DNA of 55,923 nt from assembly GCF_900091845.1 (NCBI RefSeq), contig NZ_FMCI01000315.1, positions 1 through 55,923 on the forward strand, in the 5' to 3' direction. This DNA is from Streptomyces sp. SolWspMP-5a-2. GTDB lineage: Bacteria; Actinomycetota; Actinomycetes; Streptomycetales; Streptomycetaceae. The notes beneath the pieces were generated by a model that was given only the letters and a program-made list of their open reading frames with translations, had not been told where the DNA came from and ran no database searches. Each line of letters opens with the position of its first letter. The first letter of the stretch is position 1. Made by a program: the position numbers and the translations under genes. This document shows, piece by piece, positions 1 through 7,927 of this stretch.

Positions 1-1618
1 TCGCCGTCGCGGGCGCGGGGACGGCCGGGAGCGGCGGCGGCTGCACCGGCATCGGCGCGGGAGCCGCCATCGGCGCCATCGGGACCTGCTGCTGCCCGCC
101 GAACGACTGCGGGGCGACGAGAGGTTGCTGGCCCCCGAAGGACTGCGGGCCGCCCATCACCGGCTGGGCGGGCGGCATCCCGGCGGGCTGCGGCAGACCG
201 GTCTGCTGCGGCATCCCGGCGGCCGGCTGGGGGACCGGCTGCTGGGGCGCCTGCATCGCCGCGGGGACCGGCATCGCCGCGGGGACCGGCATCCGGAGGC
301 CCTCGCCGCCGGTCAGAGCCGCCGCCGGAAGAGGTGCGCCGGTGCCCGGGGCGAGGGGGAGCCCCGGGGCACCGGCCGTCAGGGCCTGAGCGGCGAGGCC
401 CGGTATTCCGCCCCCGTTCGTGGCGCTGACCAGCCGGTCGACGGCGGCCGTGCCCGAGCTGTAGCCGGTCCCGGTGGCCTGCTCCGGCACGGCGGCGCCC
501 CTCCTGGTCCCGTAGAGCACCTGTTCCATGCCGGACACCAGGCGGCGCACGTCCACCTGGGGGCGCACCACGAGCCGCAGGAAGCGGCTGGACGAACCGA
601 TCTTGTTGCCGCACTCGCGGACCAGGATGCGGTGCTCGGTGAGCATCCGGTCCCGCACCACGGTGCCCTCCGCGCCCACCGGCAGCCGGACGAAGAGGAA
701 GTTGCCCTGCGAGGGGTAGACGGTCAGGCCGGGCAGCGCGGAGAGCTGGCTCGCCATGTCGAGCCGGTCGCGGCGGACCTGGTGCAGGCTCTGCGCGTAC
801 TCGGCGCCGTGCTCCTTCAGCATGAACACCACGTGCTCGGCGAAGGAGTTGAGGTTCCACTTGGGCAGCATCGAGCGGACCCGCCCGGCCAGCGAGGGGT
901 TGGCGACCAGGTAGCCGAAGCGGATGCCGTGCAGGCCGAAGTTCTTGCCCAGGCTGCGCAGCACGACGACGTTCGGGCGCAGCATCGCCTCCTGCACGAC
1001 GGACGGTTCGGCCTCCGCGTCCGCGAACTCCAGGAACGACTCGTCGATGACGATCAGGTCCAGGTCGGCCATCGCGTCCATGAACTGGACGAGGGAGTGC
1101 TTGGGCAGGAAGCCGCCGTCGGGGTTGTTCGGGTTGCAGATGACGGCGACCCGGGTGCCGCGGGCCCGGATGAACTCGGCGTACTGGGCGAGGTCGAGGG
1201 CGAAGCCGCCGGACTCCTGGAGCGGGAACATGTCGACCCGCTTGCCGGTCTCCATGGGCTGGTCGGTCCAGCGGCCGAAGGTGGGGACGGGGACGGCGAG
1301 GGACTCACGGACCAGCAAGTGGTCGATCCAGGTGATGAGTTCGGTCGACCCGTTGCCCATCGCGACCGCCTGCTGCGGGAGTTGGAGGAGGTTGCACAGC
1401 TCGGCGGTGATCGTGTCGGCGCTGCTCGGGTAGTACGTGATGATGTCGCGCAGCCGGGTGGCCATGTCCTCGAACATCGCCGGGGTGGGGAAGTACGGAT
1501 TGCAGGGGATGCAGAAGTCGACCGGGCCCGAACCGTCGCCGCCTTCTCGTGCCAACGCCGCCATCGACGGGCTGTGGGCCGCAGTACTGCGGAACAGCGA
1601 GGTGACGTTGTCGGCCAT
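1..1618 (-). CDS. PLP-dependent class I/II aminotransferase with Pro/Gln-rich tail (partial)
   Basis: Fold-type I PLP enzyme of the histidinol-phosphate aminotransferase/CobD-like class. The catalytic domain covers about residues 1-370. It contains NPNNPDGG, an aspartate in VIDESFLEF that should contact the pyridine nitrogen, and the PLP lysine K225 in SLGKNFGLHGIRFGY. After GTRRGAAVPEQ the chain turns into a low-complexity Gly/Pro/Ala/Gln tail of more than 150 residues, with repeats such as PQSFGGQQ and PVPAAM, still open at the window edge. The ATG at 1618 has a good upstream GGAGG. It lies downstream of the sugar operon, but a terminator hairpin separates the two. The substrate is not predictable. 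The tail is not part of the enzyme family and suggests surface or partner interactions (inference). Confidence 0.85.
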   Translation of the reverse strand, partial: MADNVTSLFRSTAAHSPSMAALAREGGDGSGPVDFCIPCNPYFPTPAMFEDMATRLRDIITYYPSSADTITAELCNLLQLPQQAVAMGNGSTELITWIDHLLVRESLAVPVPTFGRWTDQPMETGKRVDMFPLQESGGFALDLAQYAEFIRARGTRVAVICNPNNPDGGFLPKHSLVQFMDAMADLDLIVIDESFLEFADAEAEPSVVQEAMLRPNVVVLRSLGKNFGLHGIRFGYLVANPSLAGRVRSMLPKWNLNSFAEHVVFMLKEHGAEYAQSLHQVRRDRLDMASQLSALPGLTVYPSQGNFLFVRLPVGAEGTVVRDRMLTEHRILVRECGNKIGSSSRFLRLVVRPQVDVRRLVSGMEQVLYGTRRGAAVPEQATGTGYSSGTAAVDRLVSATNGGGIPGLAAQALTAGAPGLPLAPGTGAPLPAAALTGGEGLRMPVPAAMPVPAAMQAPQQPVPQPAAGMPQQTGLPQPAGMPPAQPVMGGPQSFGGQQPLVAPQSFGGQQQVPMAPMAAPAPMPVQPPPLPAVPAPATA

Positions 1619-1808
1619 GAAACCTCCGTATGGGGCGGGTCCGGTGGGGACGGCCGGGCCCGTCGTGTCAGGGTGGCCCGCGCGGGGGAGCACGGGCCGA
1701 CCTTGAATACGTGGTCTCGGGGCGGGTTGTTCAACGCGCCGGGCACCCGGTCGGGCGCCGCGGGCGGGCACCGTCGCGGCGCCGGGGAGAGCGCCCGCCG
1801 GTCCCGGT

Positions 1809-1833
1809 GGGCCCCGCCGTCCCGGCGGGGCCC
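1809..1833 (-). terminator. Terminator hairpin after sugar ABC operon
   Basis: Perfect 11-bp G+C stem (arms 1809-1819 and 1823-1833) with a 3-base loop, eight bases past the permease stop. It lacks a T-tract, as is common for Streptomyces terminators. Confidence 0.7.
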
Positions 1834-1840
1834 GAGCCGG

Positions 1841-3088
1841 TCACGAACCGGACTTGCGCTTGTTCCAGACGTCGAAGCCGACGGCGGCCAGCAGGGCGAG
1901 TCCCTTGATGACCTGCTGCCAGTCGGTGCCGACGCTCAGCAGGTTCATGCCGTTGTTCAGCACACCGAGGACCAGACCGCCGATGATCGCGCCGAGGACG
2001 GTGCCGACACCGCCGCTCATGGACGCGCCGCCGATGAACGACGAGGCGATCGCCTCCAGTTCGAAGTTCAGGCCGGCCTTCGGTGAGGCCGCGTTCAGGC
2101 GGGCCGCGACGACCATGCCCGCCAGGGCCGCGAGCACGCCCATGTTCAGGAAGACCAGGAAGGTGACCTTCTTGTCCTTGACGCCGGAGAGCTTCGCGGC
2201 CGGCAGGTTGCCGCCGATCGCGTAGATGTGGCGGCCGAAGACGGCGTTGCGCATCACGTAGCCGTAGCCGACCACCAGCACCCCGAGGACGATCAGGATG
2301 ATCGGCGCCCCCTGGTAGCTGGCGAGCAGCATGGTCACCGCGAGGATCGCGGCGGCGATCGCGACCAGCTTCAGCAGGAACGCGTTGCGCGGCAGCACGT
2401 CGAGCGAGAACTCCTGCTGGCGCCTGCGGTCACGGACCTCCTGGGAGACCACGAACGCGAGCAGCAGCAGCCCCAGCAGCAGGGTGAGGTTGTGGTAGTT
2501 GGTGTTCGGGCCGACCTCGGGCAGGAAGCCGTTGCCGAGCTTCTGCAAACCGTCGGGGAACGGGCCGAGGGTCTGCCCCTGGAGGAAGATCTCGGTCAGA
2601 CCGCGGAACAGCAGCATGCCCGCGAGCGTCACGATGAACGACGGTATGCCGAGATAGGCGATCAGGAACCCCTGCACCGACCCGGCCAGCGCGCCCACCA
2701 GCAGGCACAGCACCACGGCGACCGGCCAGGGCAGGCTGTGCTGGACGGTCAGCACGGCCGCGAAGGCGCCGACGAACGCGGTCAGCGAACCGACCGAGAG
2801 GTCGATGTGCCCGGCGATGATCACCAGCATCATGCCGATCGCGAGGATCAGGATGTAGCTGTTCTGCAGGACCAGGTTGGAGACGTTGCGCGGCAGCAGC
2901 AGGTCGCCGCCGGTCCACACCTGGAACAGCACCACGATCAGGCCGAGGGCGATCAGCATGCCGTACTGGCGCATGTTGCGGCGCAGACCGTTCAGCATCA
3001 GCTGGAGCAGTCCGCCGCCGGAGGCCGGGCCCCCGCCCTTGCCTGGCGGCGCCGGGGCCGGGGGCTTGTCGGTCACGTCGGTGCTCAT
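1841..3088 (-). CDS. Sugar ABC transporter permease (XylH/GguB/MmsB type)
   Basis: Membrane permease of a carbohydrate uptake ABC transporter of the CUT2 class. The protein has 415 residues, with a short Pro/Gly-rich cytoplasmic N-terminus followed by about ten hydrophobic segments. The stretch AIGMMLVIIAGHIDLSVGS is the hallmark of the ribose/xylose permease family, and the C-terminal GGASMSGGVGTVLGAIIGG also fits. The start codon overlaps the stop of the ATPase gene by four bases (ATGA), so the two are translationally coupled. It partners the double ATPase and the binding lipoprotein just upstream. Family assignment is firm. The sugar is inferred only from the linked acid-sugar catabolic genes. 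Confidence 0.95.
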   Translation of the reverse strand: MSTDVTDKPPAPAPPGKGGGPASGGGLLQLMLNGLRRNMRQYGMLIALGLIVVLFQVWTGGDLLLPRNVSNLVLQNSYILILAIGMMLVIIAGHIDLSVGSLTAFVGAFAAVLTVQHSLPWPVAVVLCLLVGALAGSVQGFLIAYLGIPSFIVTLAGMLLFRGLTEIFLQGQTLGPFPDGLQKLGNGFLPEVGPNTNYHNLTLLLGLLLLAFVVSQEVRDRRRQQEFSLDVLPRNAFLLKLVAIAAAILAVTMLLASYQGAPIILIVLGVLVVGYGYVMRNAVFGRHIYAIGGNLPAAKLSGVKDKKVTFLVFLNMGVLAALAGMVVAARLNAASPKAGLNFELEAIASSFIGGASMSGGVGTVLGAIIGGLVLGVLNNGMNLLSVGTDWQQVIKGLALLAAVGFDVWNKRKSGS

Positions 3089-4635
3089 CGGGTTACCTCT
3101 TTGTCCTTCGTCATCTGGCGCATCAGCACTTCCTGCGTGGCCTCCGCCCGCGGGACCTCACCGGTGAGCCGCCCGGCGGCCATGGTGTAGATGCGGTCGC
3201 ACATGCCGAGCAGCTCGGGCAGCTCGGAGGAGATGAAGACGACCGCCTTGCCCTCGGCCGCCAACTGGTCGATGACCGTGTAGATCTCGTACTTGGCGCC
3301 GACGTCGATGCCGCGGGTCGGCTCGTCCAGGATCAGCACGTCGGGACCCGCGAAGATCCACTTGCTGAGGACGACCTTCTGCTGGTTGCCGCCCGACAGC
3401 TTGCCGACCGGCTCGAAGACCGTCGGCGCCTTGATGTTCATGGACCGGCGGAACCGCTCGGCGACCTGCCGTTCCTCGTGCTCGTCCACCACACCCCGCT
3501 TGGCGACCTTGGCGAGCGCGGTCAGCGAGATGTTGCGGTTGATGGTGTCGATGAGGTTGAGGCCGTAGTGCTTGCGGTCCTCGGTGACGTAGGCGATGCC
3601 GTGCGCCACCGCCTCCGGGACCGTCCTGGTGCGGATCTCGGTGCCGTCCTTGAGGACCGTGCCGCCCGCGTGGCGGCCGTAGGTGCGCCCGAAGACGCTC
3701 ATCGCCAGCTCGGTGCGGCCCGCGCCCATCAGGCCCGCGATGCCGACGATCTCCCCGCGCCTGACGTTCACCGACACGTCGTCGACGACCTTGCGCTGCT
3801 GGTCGATCGGGTGGTGGACGGTCCAGTTGCGGATCTCCAGCGCCGGTGCCGCGTCCGGCTCGCCCTCGTAGGGCGTGCGGTCGGGGAACCGGTTGTCGAG
3901 GTCGCGGCCGACCATCCCGGAGATGATCCGGTCCTCGGTGGTCTCCGGCGCCGCCACGTCGAGGGTCTCGATGGAGCGGCCGTCGCGCAGGATCGTCACC
4001 GAGTCGGCGACCCGCCGGATCTCGTTGAGCTTGTGCGAGATGATGATCGAGGTGATGCCCTGCTTCTTCAACTCCAGGATCAAGTCCAGGAGTTTGGCGC
4101 TGTCCTCGTCGTTCAGCGCCGCCGTCGGCTCGTCCAGGATGAGCAGCTTCACCCGCTTGGAGAGCGCCTTGGCGATCTCCACGAGCTGCTGCTTGCCCAC
4201 CCCGATGTCGGAGATCCGGGTCTCGGGGTGGTCGGTCAGACCGACCCGGCGCAGCAGCTCGCTGGCGTGCCGCAGCGTCTCGTTCCAGTTGATGAGGCCG
4301 CGCGAGGAGTGCTCGTTGCCGAGGAAGATGTTCTCGGCGAGCGACAGGAACGGCACCAGCGCCAGTTCCTGATGGATGATCACGATGCCGTGCTGCTCGC
4401 TGGCCCGGATGTCCTTGAAGGCGCACAGGTCGCCCTCGAAGAGGATGTCGCCCTCGTAGGTGCCGTGCGGATGGACGCCGGAGAGCACCTTCATCAAGGT
4501 GGACTTCCCGGCGCCGTTCTCGCCGCAGATGGCGTGGACCTCGCCCTGGCGGACGGTCAGCGTGACGTCCGACAGCGCTGTGACGCCGGGAAAGGTCTTG
4601 ACGATCGAGCGCATTTCCAGGACGGGTCCCGCCAT
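3085..4635 (-). CDS. Sugar ABC transporter ATP-binding protein, two NBDs (XylG/GguA type)
   Basis: Cytoplasmic ATPase energising the adjacent permease; 516 residues with two tandem nucleotide-binding domains. Domain 1 has Walker A GENGAGKST, Walker B LLILDEPTAAL and the signature region IGVGKQQLVEIAKAL. Domain 2 has a degenerate Walker A (GIAGLMGAGRTEL), a strong signature LSGGNQQKV and LILDEPTRGID. One good and one degenerate site is normal for CUT2 ATPases such as RbsA and XylG. It lies 49 bases after the binding-protein gene and overlaps the permease gene by four bases, so it is part of one operon. Confidence 0.96.
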   Translation of the reverse strand: MAGPVLEMRSIVKTFPGVTALSDVTLTVRQGEVHAICGENGAGKSTLMKVLSGVHPHGTYEGDILFEGDLCAFKDIRASEQHGIVIIHQELALVPFLSLAENIFLGNEHSSRGLINWNETLRHASELLRRVGLTDHPETRISDIGVGKQQLVEIAKALSKRVKLLILDEPTAALNDEDSAKLLDLILELKKQGITSIIISHKLNEIRRVADSVTILRDGRSIETLDVAAPETTEDRIISGMVGRDLDNRFPDRTPYEGEPDAAPALEIRNWTVHHPIDQQRKVVDDVSVNVRRGEIVGIAGLMGAGRTELAMSVFGRTYGRHAGGTVLKDGTEIRTRTVPEAVAHGIAYVTEDRKHYGLNLIDTINRNISLTALAKVAKRGVVDEHEERQVAERFRRSMNIKAPTVFEPVGKLSGGNQQKVVLSKWIFAGPDVLILDEPTRGIDVGAKYEIYTVIDQLAAEGKAVVFISSELPELLGMCDRIYTMAAGRLTGEVPRAEATQEVLMRQMTKDKEVTR

Positions 4636-4684
4636 GGTCGTGCCCTTCCAATCCGTTGGTGAGTGAACCGGTGTGCGGGAGGCG

Positions 4685-5791
4685 CTACTTGAGTTCGCTC
4701 GCCTTGTAGTAGCCGGTGTCGACCAGTTCCTTGGTGTAGTTCGACTTGTCGACGCTCACCGGCTCCAGCAGGTAGGCGGGGACGACCTTGGTGCCGTTGT
4801 CGTACGTCTTGGTGTCGTTGACCTCGGGCTTCTTGCCGTTGAGGGAGTCGTCGATCATGCTCGCGGCGACCTTGGCGAGCTTGCGCAGGTCCTTGTAGAC
4901 GGTCTGCGTCTGCTGGCCGGAGATGATCGACTTCACCGACGCCAGCTCGGCGTCCTGCCCGGTGATGACCGGCAGCGGCTTGTCCTTGGAGCCGTAACCG
5001 TCGGACTTCAGCGCGGAGATGATGCCGATGGAGATGCCGTCGTAGGGCGACAGGACCGCGTCGACCTTGCCGGTCTTGTACGACGAGGTGAGGAGGTCCT
5101 CCATGCGCTTCTGCGCGGTGGTGCCGTCCCAGCGCAGCGTGGTCACCTGGGTGAGCCTGGTCTGGCCGGACTTGACGACGAGCTTCTTGCTGTCGATGTA
5201 CGGCTGGAGCACGCTCATCGCGCCGCCGAAGAAGTACCGGGTGTTGTTGTCGTCGTTGGAGCCCGCGAACAGCTCGATGTTGAACGGGCCCTTGCCGTCC
5301 TTGAGTCCGAGCTTGTCGACGATGAAGTTGGCCTGCAGCTCGCCGACCTTGGTGTTGTCGAAGGACGCGTAGTAGTCGACGTTCTTGGTGCCGAGGATCA
5401 GCCGGTCGTAGGAGATCACCGGGATCTTCGCGTCCGCGGCCTGCTGGAGCACGTTGTTGAGGGACTTGTTGTCGATGGCCGCGATGATCAGGCCCTTGAC
5501 GCCCTGCGTGATCAGGTTCTCGATCTGCGAGACCTGCTGGTCGGGGTCGTCCTCGCCGTAGACCAGCTTGGTCTTGTAGCCGAGGGCCTTGAGGTCCCTG
5601 ACGACGTTGTTGCCGTCGCCGATCCAGCGCTCGGACGACTTGGTCGGCATGGCGATGCCGATCGTGCCGCCCTTGGCGCCGTCCGCGTCCTCCTTGCTCC
5701 CGCCGTTGCCGCTCTGGCCGCACGCGGTCAGGGTGAGGGCCAGGGAGGCGGCTCCGGCTATCGCGGTGAGTGCGGCTCTACGAGTGCGCAT
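4685..5791 (-). CDS. Sugar-binding lipoprotein of ABC transporter (XylF/ChvE type)
   Basis: Extracytoplasmic solute receptor of 368 residues. The start is fixed at 5791 by an AAGGA site and by the signal peptide that follows: Arg-rich n-region, hydrophobic core, and lipobox LTAC with the lipidated Cys near residue 23. The mature part begins with a Gly/Ser/Asp linker, then GTIGIAMPTKSSERWIGDG, typical of the periplasmic-binding-protein type I fold. Internal landmarks are EDDPDQQVSQIENLI, GVKGLIIAAIDNKSL and VITGQDAELASVK, all characteristic of xylose/multiple-sugar receptors. A long same-frame upstream extension is a shadow of the U32-like gene and is not part of this protein. The ligand is unknown; a sugar related to the dehydratase substrate is inferred. 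Confidence 0.95.
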   Translation of the reverse strand: MRTRRAALTAIAGAASLALTLTACGQSGNGGSKEDADGAKGGTIGIAMPTKSSERWIGDGNNVVRDLKALGYKTKLVYGEDDPDQQVSQIENLITQGVKGLIIAAIDNKSLNNVLQQAADAKIPVISYDRLILGTKNVDYYASFDNTKVGELQANFIVDKLGLKDGKGPFNIELFAGSNDDNNTRYFFGGAMSVLQPYIDSKKLVVKSGQTRLTQVTTLRWDGTTAQKRMEDLLTSSYKTGKVDAVLSPYDGISIGIISALKSDGYGSKDKPLPVITGQDAELASVKSIISGQQTQTVYKDLRKLAKVAASMIDDSLNGKKPEVNDTKTYDNGTKVVPAYLLEPVSVDKSNYTKELVDTGYYKASELK

Positions 5792-5838
5792 GCTGATCCG
5801 TCCTTGAGTGTCTCGTCGTTGAGAGGAAGCGGTGCTCG

Positions 5839-6807
5839 TCAGGCTTCGGCGGGGAAGCGTTCGAGCGTGCCGGGCAGCCGGGAACCGAGCGGCGCCATGT
5901 CGCCGTCCGCGCCGTGCCGGGCGAGCAGGTCGAGAGCGAGCCGGCCGCGCCGCACCCGCTCCCGTGCGGTGTCCAGGGTCACGTCCCGCAGGTGGGTGCC
6001 CCACGGGTAGATGCCGGGAGCCTTGGACAGGCCGAACTTCAGGTAGAGCGGTGCGCCGCGCCGGATCAGCTCGGCGACCTCGTACATGCGCACGTAACCG
6101 CCGAGATCGTCGGGGGCCTCGATGTACATGTCCATGGGGGCGGCGGAGACCCGCCGGATCTCGGTGAGGTGGTCCAGGGTGAGGTCGCTCGGCACGTTGA
6201 GCGAGTCGGCGCCGAGCCGCTCGTAGACCGCGTAGGCCGCCGGGTTGACCGGCCCGATGAGCGCGGAGACCTTCAGCGTGGTGTCGGCCGGGATGATCCC
6301 GGCGACCCGCGCCCGGTGCAGCGTCCACAGCACGCCCTCGTCGGCGACGAGCAGACACCTGACGCCCAGTCCGGTGGCGCGCACGGCGTCCTCGACGCAG
6401 CCCGCGACCGCGTCGTGGCCCCGGGCGCGCAGTCCGCCGCCGCGCGAGTCGGTGCGGGTCGAGCCGCCGATGTCCCAGGTGCCGCGCGGCCCGGTGAACA
6501 GGCACAGCTCGATGTCGCGTTCGGCGGTGGCGTCGACCATCTCGGTGATCTCGGCGTCGGTGAGCATCCAGACGCCGCTGCCCTGGCTGATCCGGTGGAT
6601 CGGCACGTCCAGGCGGGAGGACTCCTTGAGGACGACGGCCAGCGCCTCGGGTCCCTCGCAGGAGGGGATCTCGGTGCGCCAGCGTCCGCCGCCGGGGAAG
6701 GTGTGCGGGGAGGCGTCGGCGGGGTCGAGGGCGGGCACGCCCAGGCCGAGGGCGGTGAGCGCCTGCTCACCTGGCCTGCGGGCTGCCGTGGCGGAAGCGT
6801 CGGTCAC
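5839..6807 (-). CDS. U32-peptidase-like TIM-barrel protein of unknown function
   Basis: 322-residue soluble protein with a GTG start. Segments such as VPIHRISQGSGVWMLTD, YERLGADSLNVPSDLTL and GAPLYLKFGLSKAPGIYPWG look like the alpha/beta barrel of proteins annotated as peptidase family U32 in actinomycetes. I see no signature sufficient to claim protease activity. It is wedged between the zinc dehydrogenase gene and the transporter genes, so a catabolic step or a sugar-sensing role is more plausible than proteolysis (inference). A GTGTTCGGAAT motif lies 13 bases before the start and a long inverted repeat farther upstream, so it may have its own control. Confidence 0.6.
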   Translation of the reverse strand: MTDASATAARRPGEQALTALGLGVPALDPADASPHTFPGGGRWRTEIPSCEGPEALAVVLKESSRLDVPIHRISQGSGVWMLTDAEITEMVDATAERDIELCLFTGPRGTWDIGGSTRTDSRGGGLRARGHDAVAGCVEDAVRATGLGVRCLLVADEGVLWTLHRARVAGIIPADTTLKVSALIGPVNPAAYAVYERLGADSLNVPSDLTLDHLTEIRRVSAAPMDMYIEAPDDLGGYVRMYEVAELIRRGAPLYLKFGLSKAPGIYPWGTHLRDVTLDTARERVRRGRLALDLLARHGADGDMAPLGSRLPGTLERFPAEA

Positions 6808-6819
6808 AGGGTGTCCTTT

Positions 6820-6911
6820 GTGTTCGGAATGTCGGACGAAGTGCGCGGCTCTGGGGCGGCGGGTGGGTGGTACGCCGGTACGGAGGCCGTCAGGTCGCCC
6901 CCGTACCGGCG
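6820..6911 (-). promoter_or_regulatory. Intercistronic inverted repeat and TTCG-type motif
   Basis: Between the dehydrogenase and the U32-like gene there is a perfect 11-bp inverted repeat (6873-6883 with 6901-6911, 17-base loop). Nearer the start lies GTGTTCGGAAT (6820-6830), close to the GTGTTCGAAAT elements at the operon promoter. It could be an internal operator, an mRNA processing hairpin or an attenuator. Confidence 0.4.
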
Positions 6912-6916
6912 CACGC

Positions 6917-7927
6917 TCAGGGGCGCAGCAGCACCTTGCCGACCTTCGGGTCGCCCGACCCGACCAGCTCGATGGCGCGCGCGAACTCGTCGAGCGGCAG
7001 CTCGTGGCTGACCAGCGGCAGCGGATCGAGCAGCCCGGCCCCGAAGACCCGCACCGTGTGGGCCCAGGCGTCCGGCGCCGCCCCGAAGACGGTGTGCACC
7101 TCGAGTTGGCGCACCACCAGGTCCGTCGGGTCGAGCCCGTCCGCGCCCGGCGCGGGGATGCCGGTCAGCACCAGCCGTCCGCCGCGCCGCAGCAGCGCGG
7201 CGGCCGTCGTGGCGGCGGACGCGGATCCGGCCGTCTCGACGACGACGTCGAAGTCGTCCGGCAGCTCCTGGTCGCGGGTGCGGAAGTCGGTGGCGCCGAA
7301 ACTTCTCGAAAGCTCCGCGCGGTCGGGCCGGGTGCCCACCACGAGCAGCTCGGCCGGGGAACCGGCCCGCAGGAACTGCGTCGCGAACATCCCGAGCGTC
7401 CCGGTGCCGACCACCGCGACCCGCTCGCCCGGCCGGGCGTTCGCCTTGATCGCGGCCGCCGCGACGCACGCGGCCGGTTCGAGCAGGGCCGCCGCCGTGA
7501 GGTCGGCGCCGTCCGGCAGGACGTGCAGCAGCCGGGCGGGCAGGGTGAGCGTGGTCGCCATGGCACCAGGCCGGGTGAACCCGGTCTCCTCGTACCCGGC
7601 GGTGCACAACGTTGTCTCGCCCGCGTGGCAGCGGTCGCAGACCTGGCAGTTGCGGAACCCCTCGCCGACCACCTTCCGGCCGACCAGCGCGGCGGGCACC
7701 CCGGCGCCGACCTCCGCCACCGTCCCGGACCACTCGTGGCCCGGGGTGAGCGGGTACCGCACGTACCCCTCGGGCCGGTTGCCCTGGTAGACCTCGCGGT
7801 CGCTGCCGCAGATGCCCACCGCGTGCACCCGCACCAGCGCCTCACCGGCGTCCGGCCGCCGGGGCTCGTGCGCCGTCAGCCGGTGCTCGCCCGGCGCCTC
7901 GACGACGACGGCGGAGCCGGTGCTCAC
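6917..7927 (-). CDS. Zinc-dependent alcohol/polyol dehydrogenase (MDR superfamily)
   Basis: NAD(P)-dependent medium-chain dehydrogenase, 336 residues, sorbitol/threonine-dehydrogenase-like. The catalytic zinc region GICGSDREVY is followed by GHEWSGTVAEVG. The structural zinc lobe has four cysteines in NCQVCDRCHAGETTLC. The Rossmann motif is VAVVGTGTLGMFATQ, and TRPDRAELSR follows the second strand. Its GTG start overlaps the dehydratase stop by four bases (GTGA), so the two are coupled. Probable role: oxidising a sugar-derived hydroxyl in the same catabolic route. The substrate cannot be read from the sequence. Confidence 0.9.
   Translation of the reverse strand: MSTGSAVVVEAPGEHRLTAHEPRRPDAGEALVRVHAVGICGSDREVYQGNRPEGYVRYPLTPGHEWSGTVAEVGAGVPAALVGRKVVGEGFRNCQVCDRCHAGETTLCTAGYEETGFTRPGAMATTLTLPARLLHVLPDGADLTAAALLEPAACVAAAAIKANARPGERVAVVGTGTLGMFATQFLRAGSPAELLVVGTRPDRAELSRSFGATDFRTRDQELPDDFDVVVETAGSASAATTAAALLRRGGRLVLTGIPAPGADGLDPTDLVVRQLEVHTVFGAAPDAWAHTVRVFGAGLLDPLPLVSHELPLDEFARAIELVGSGDPKVGKVLLRP

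Noticed and set aside
125..2086. Long plus-strand open frame in the first 2 kb
   Set aside because: It lies antisense to a conserved aminotransferase and the ABC permease and encodes Arg/Gly/His-rich low-complexity residues, a known by-product of very high GC content.
5792..6505. N-terminal extension of the sugar-binding protein
   Set aside because: The lipoprotein signal and AAGGA ribosome site fix the start at 5791; the extension is an off-frame shadow of the U32-like gene.
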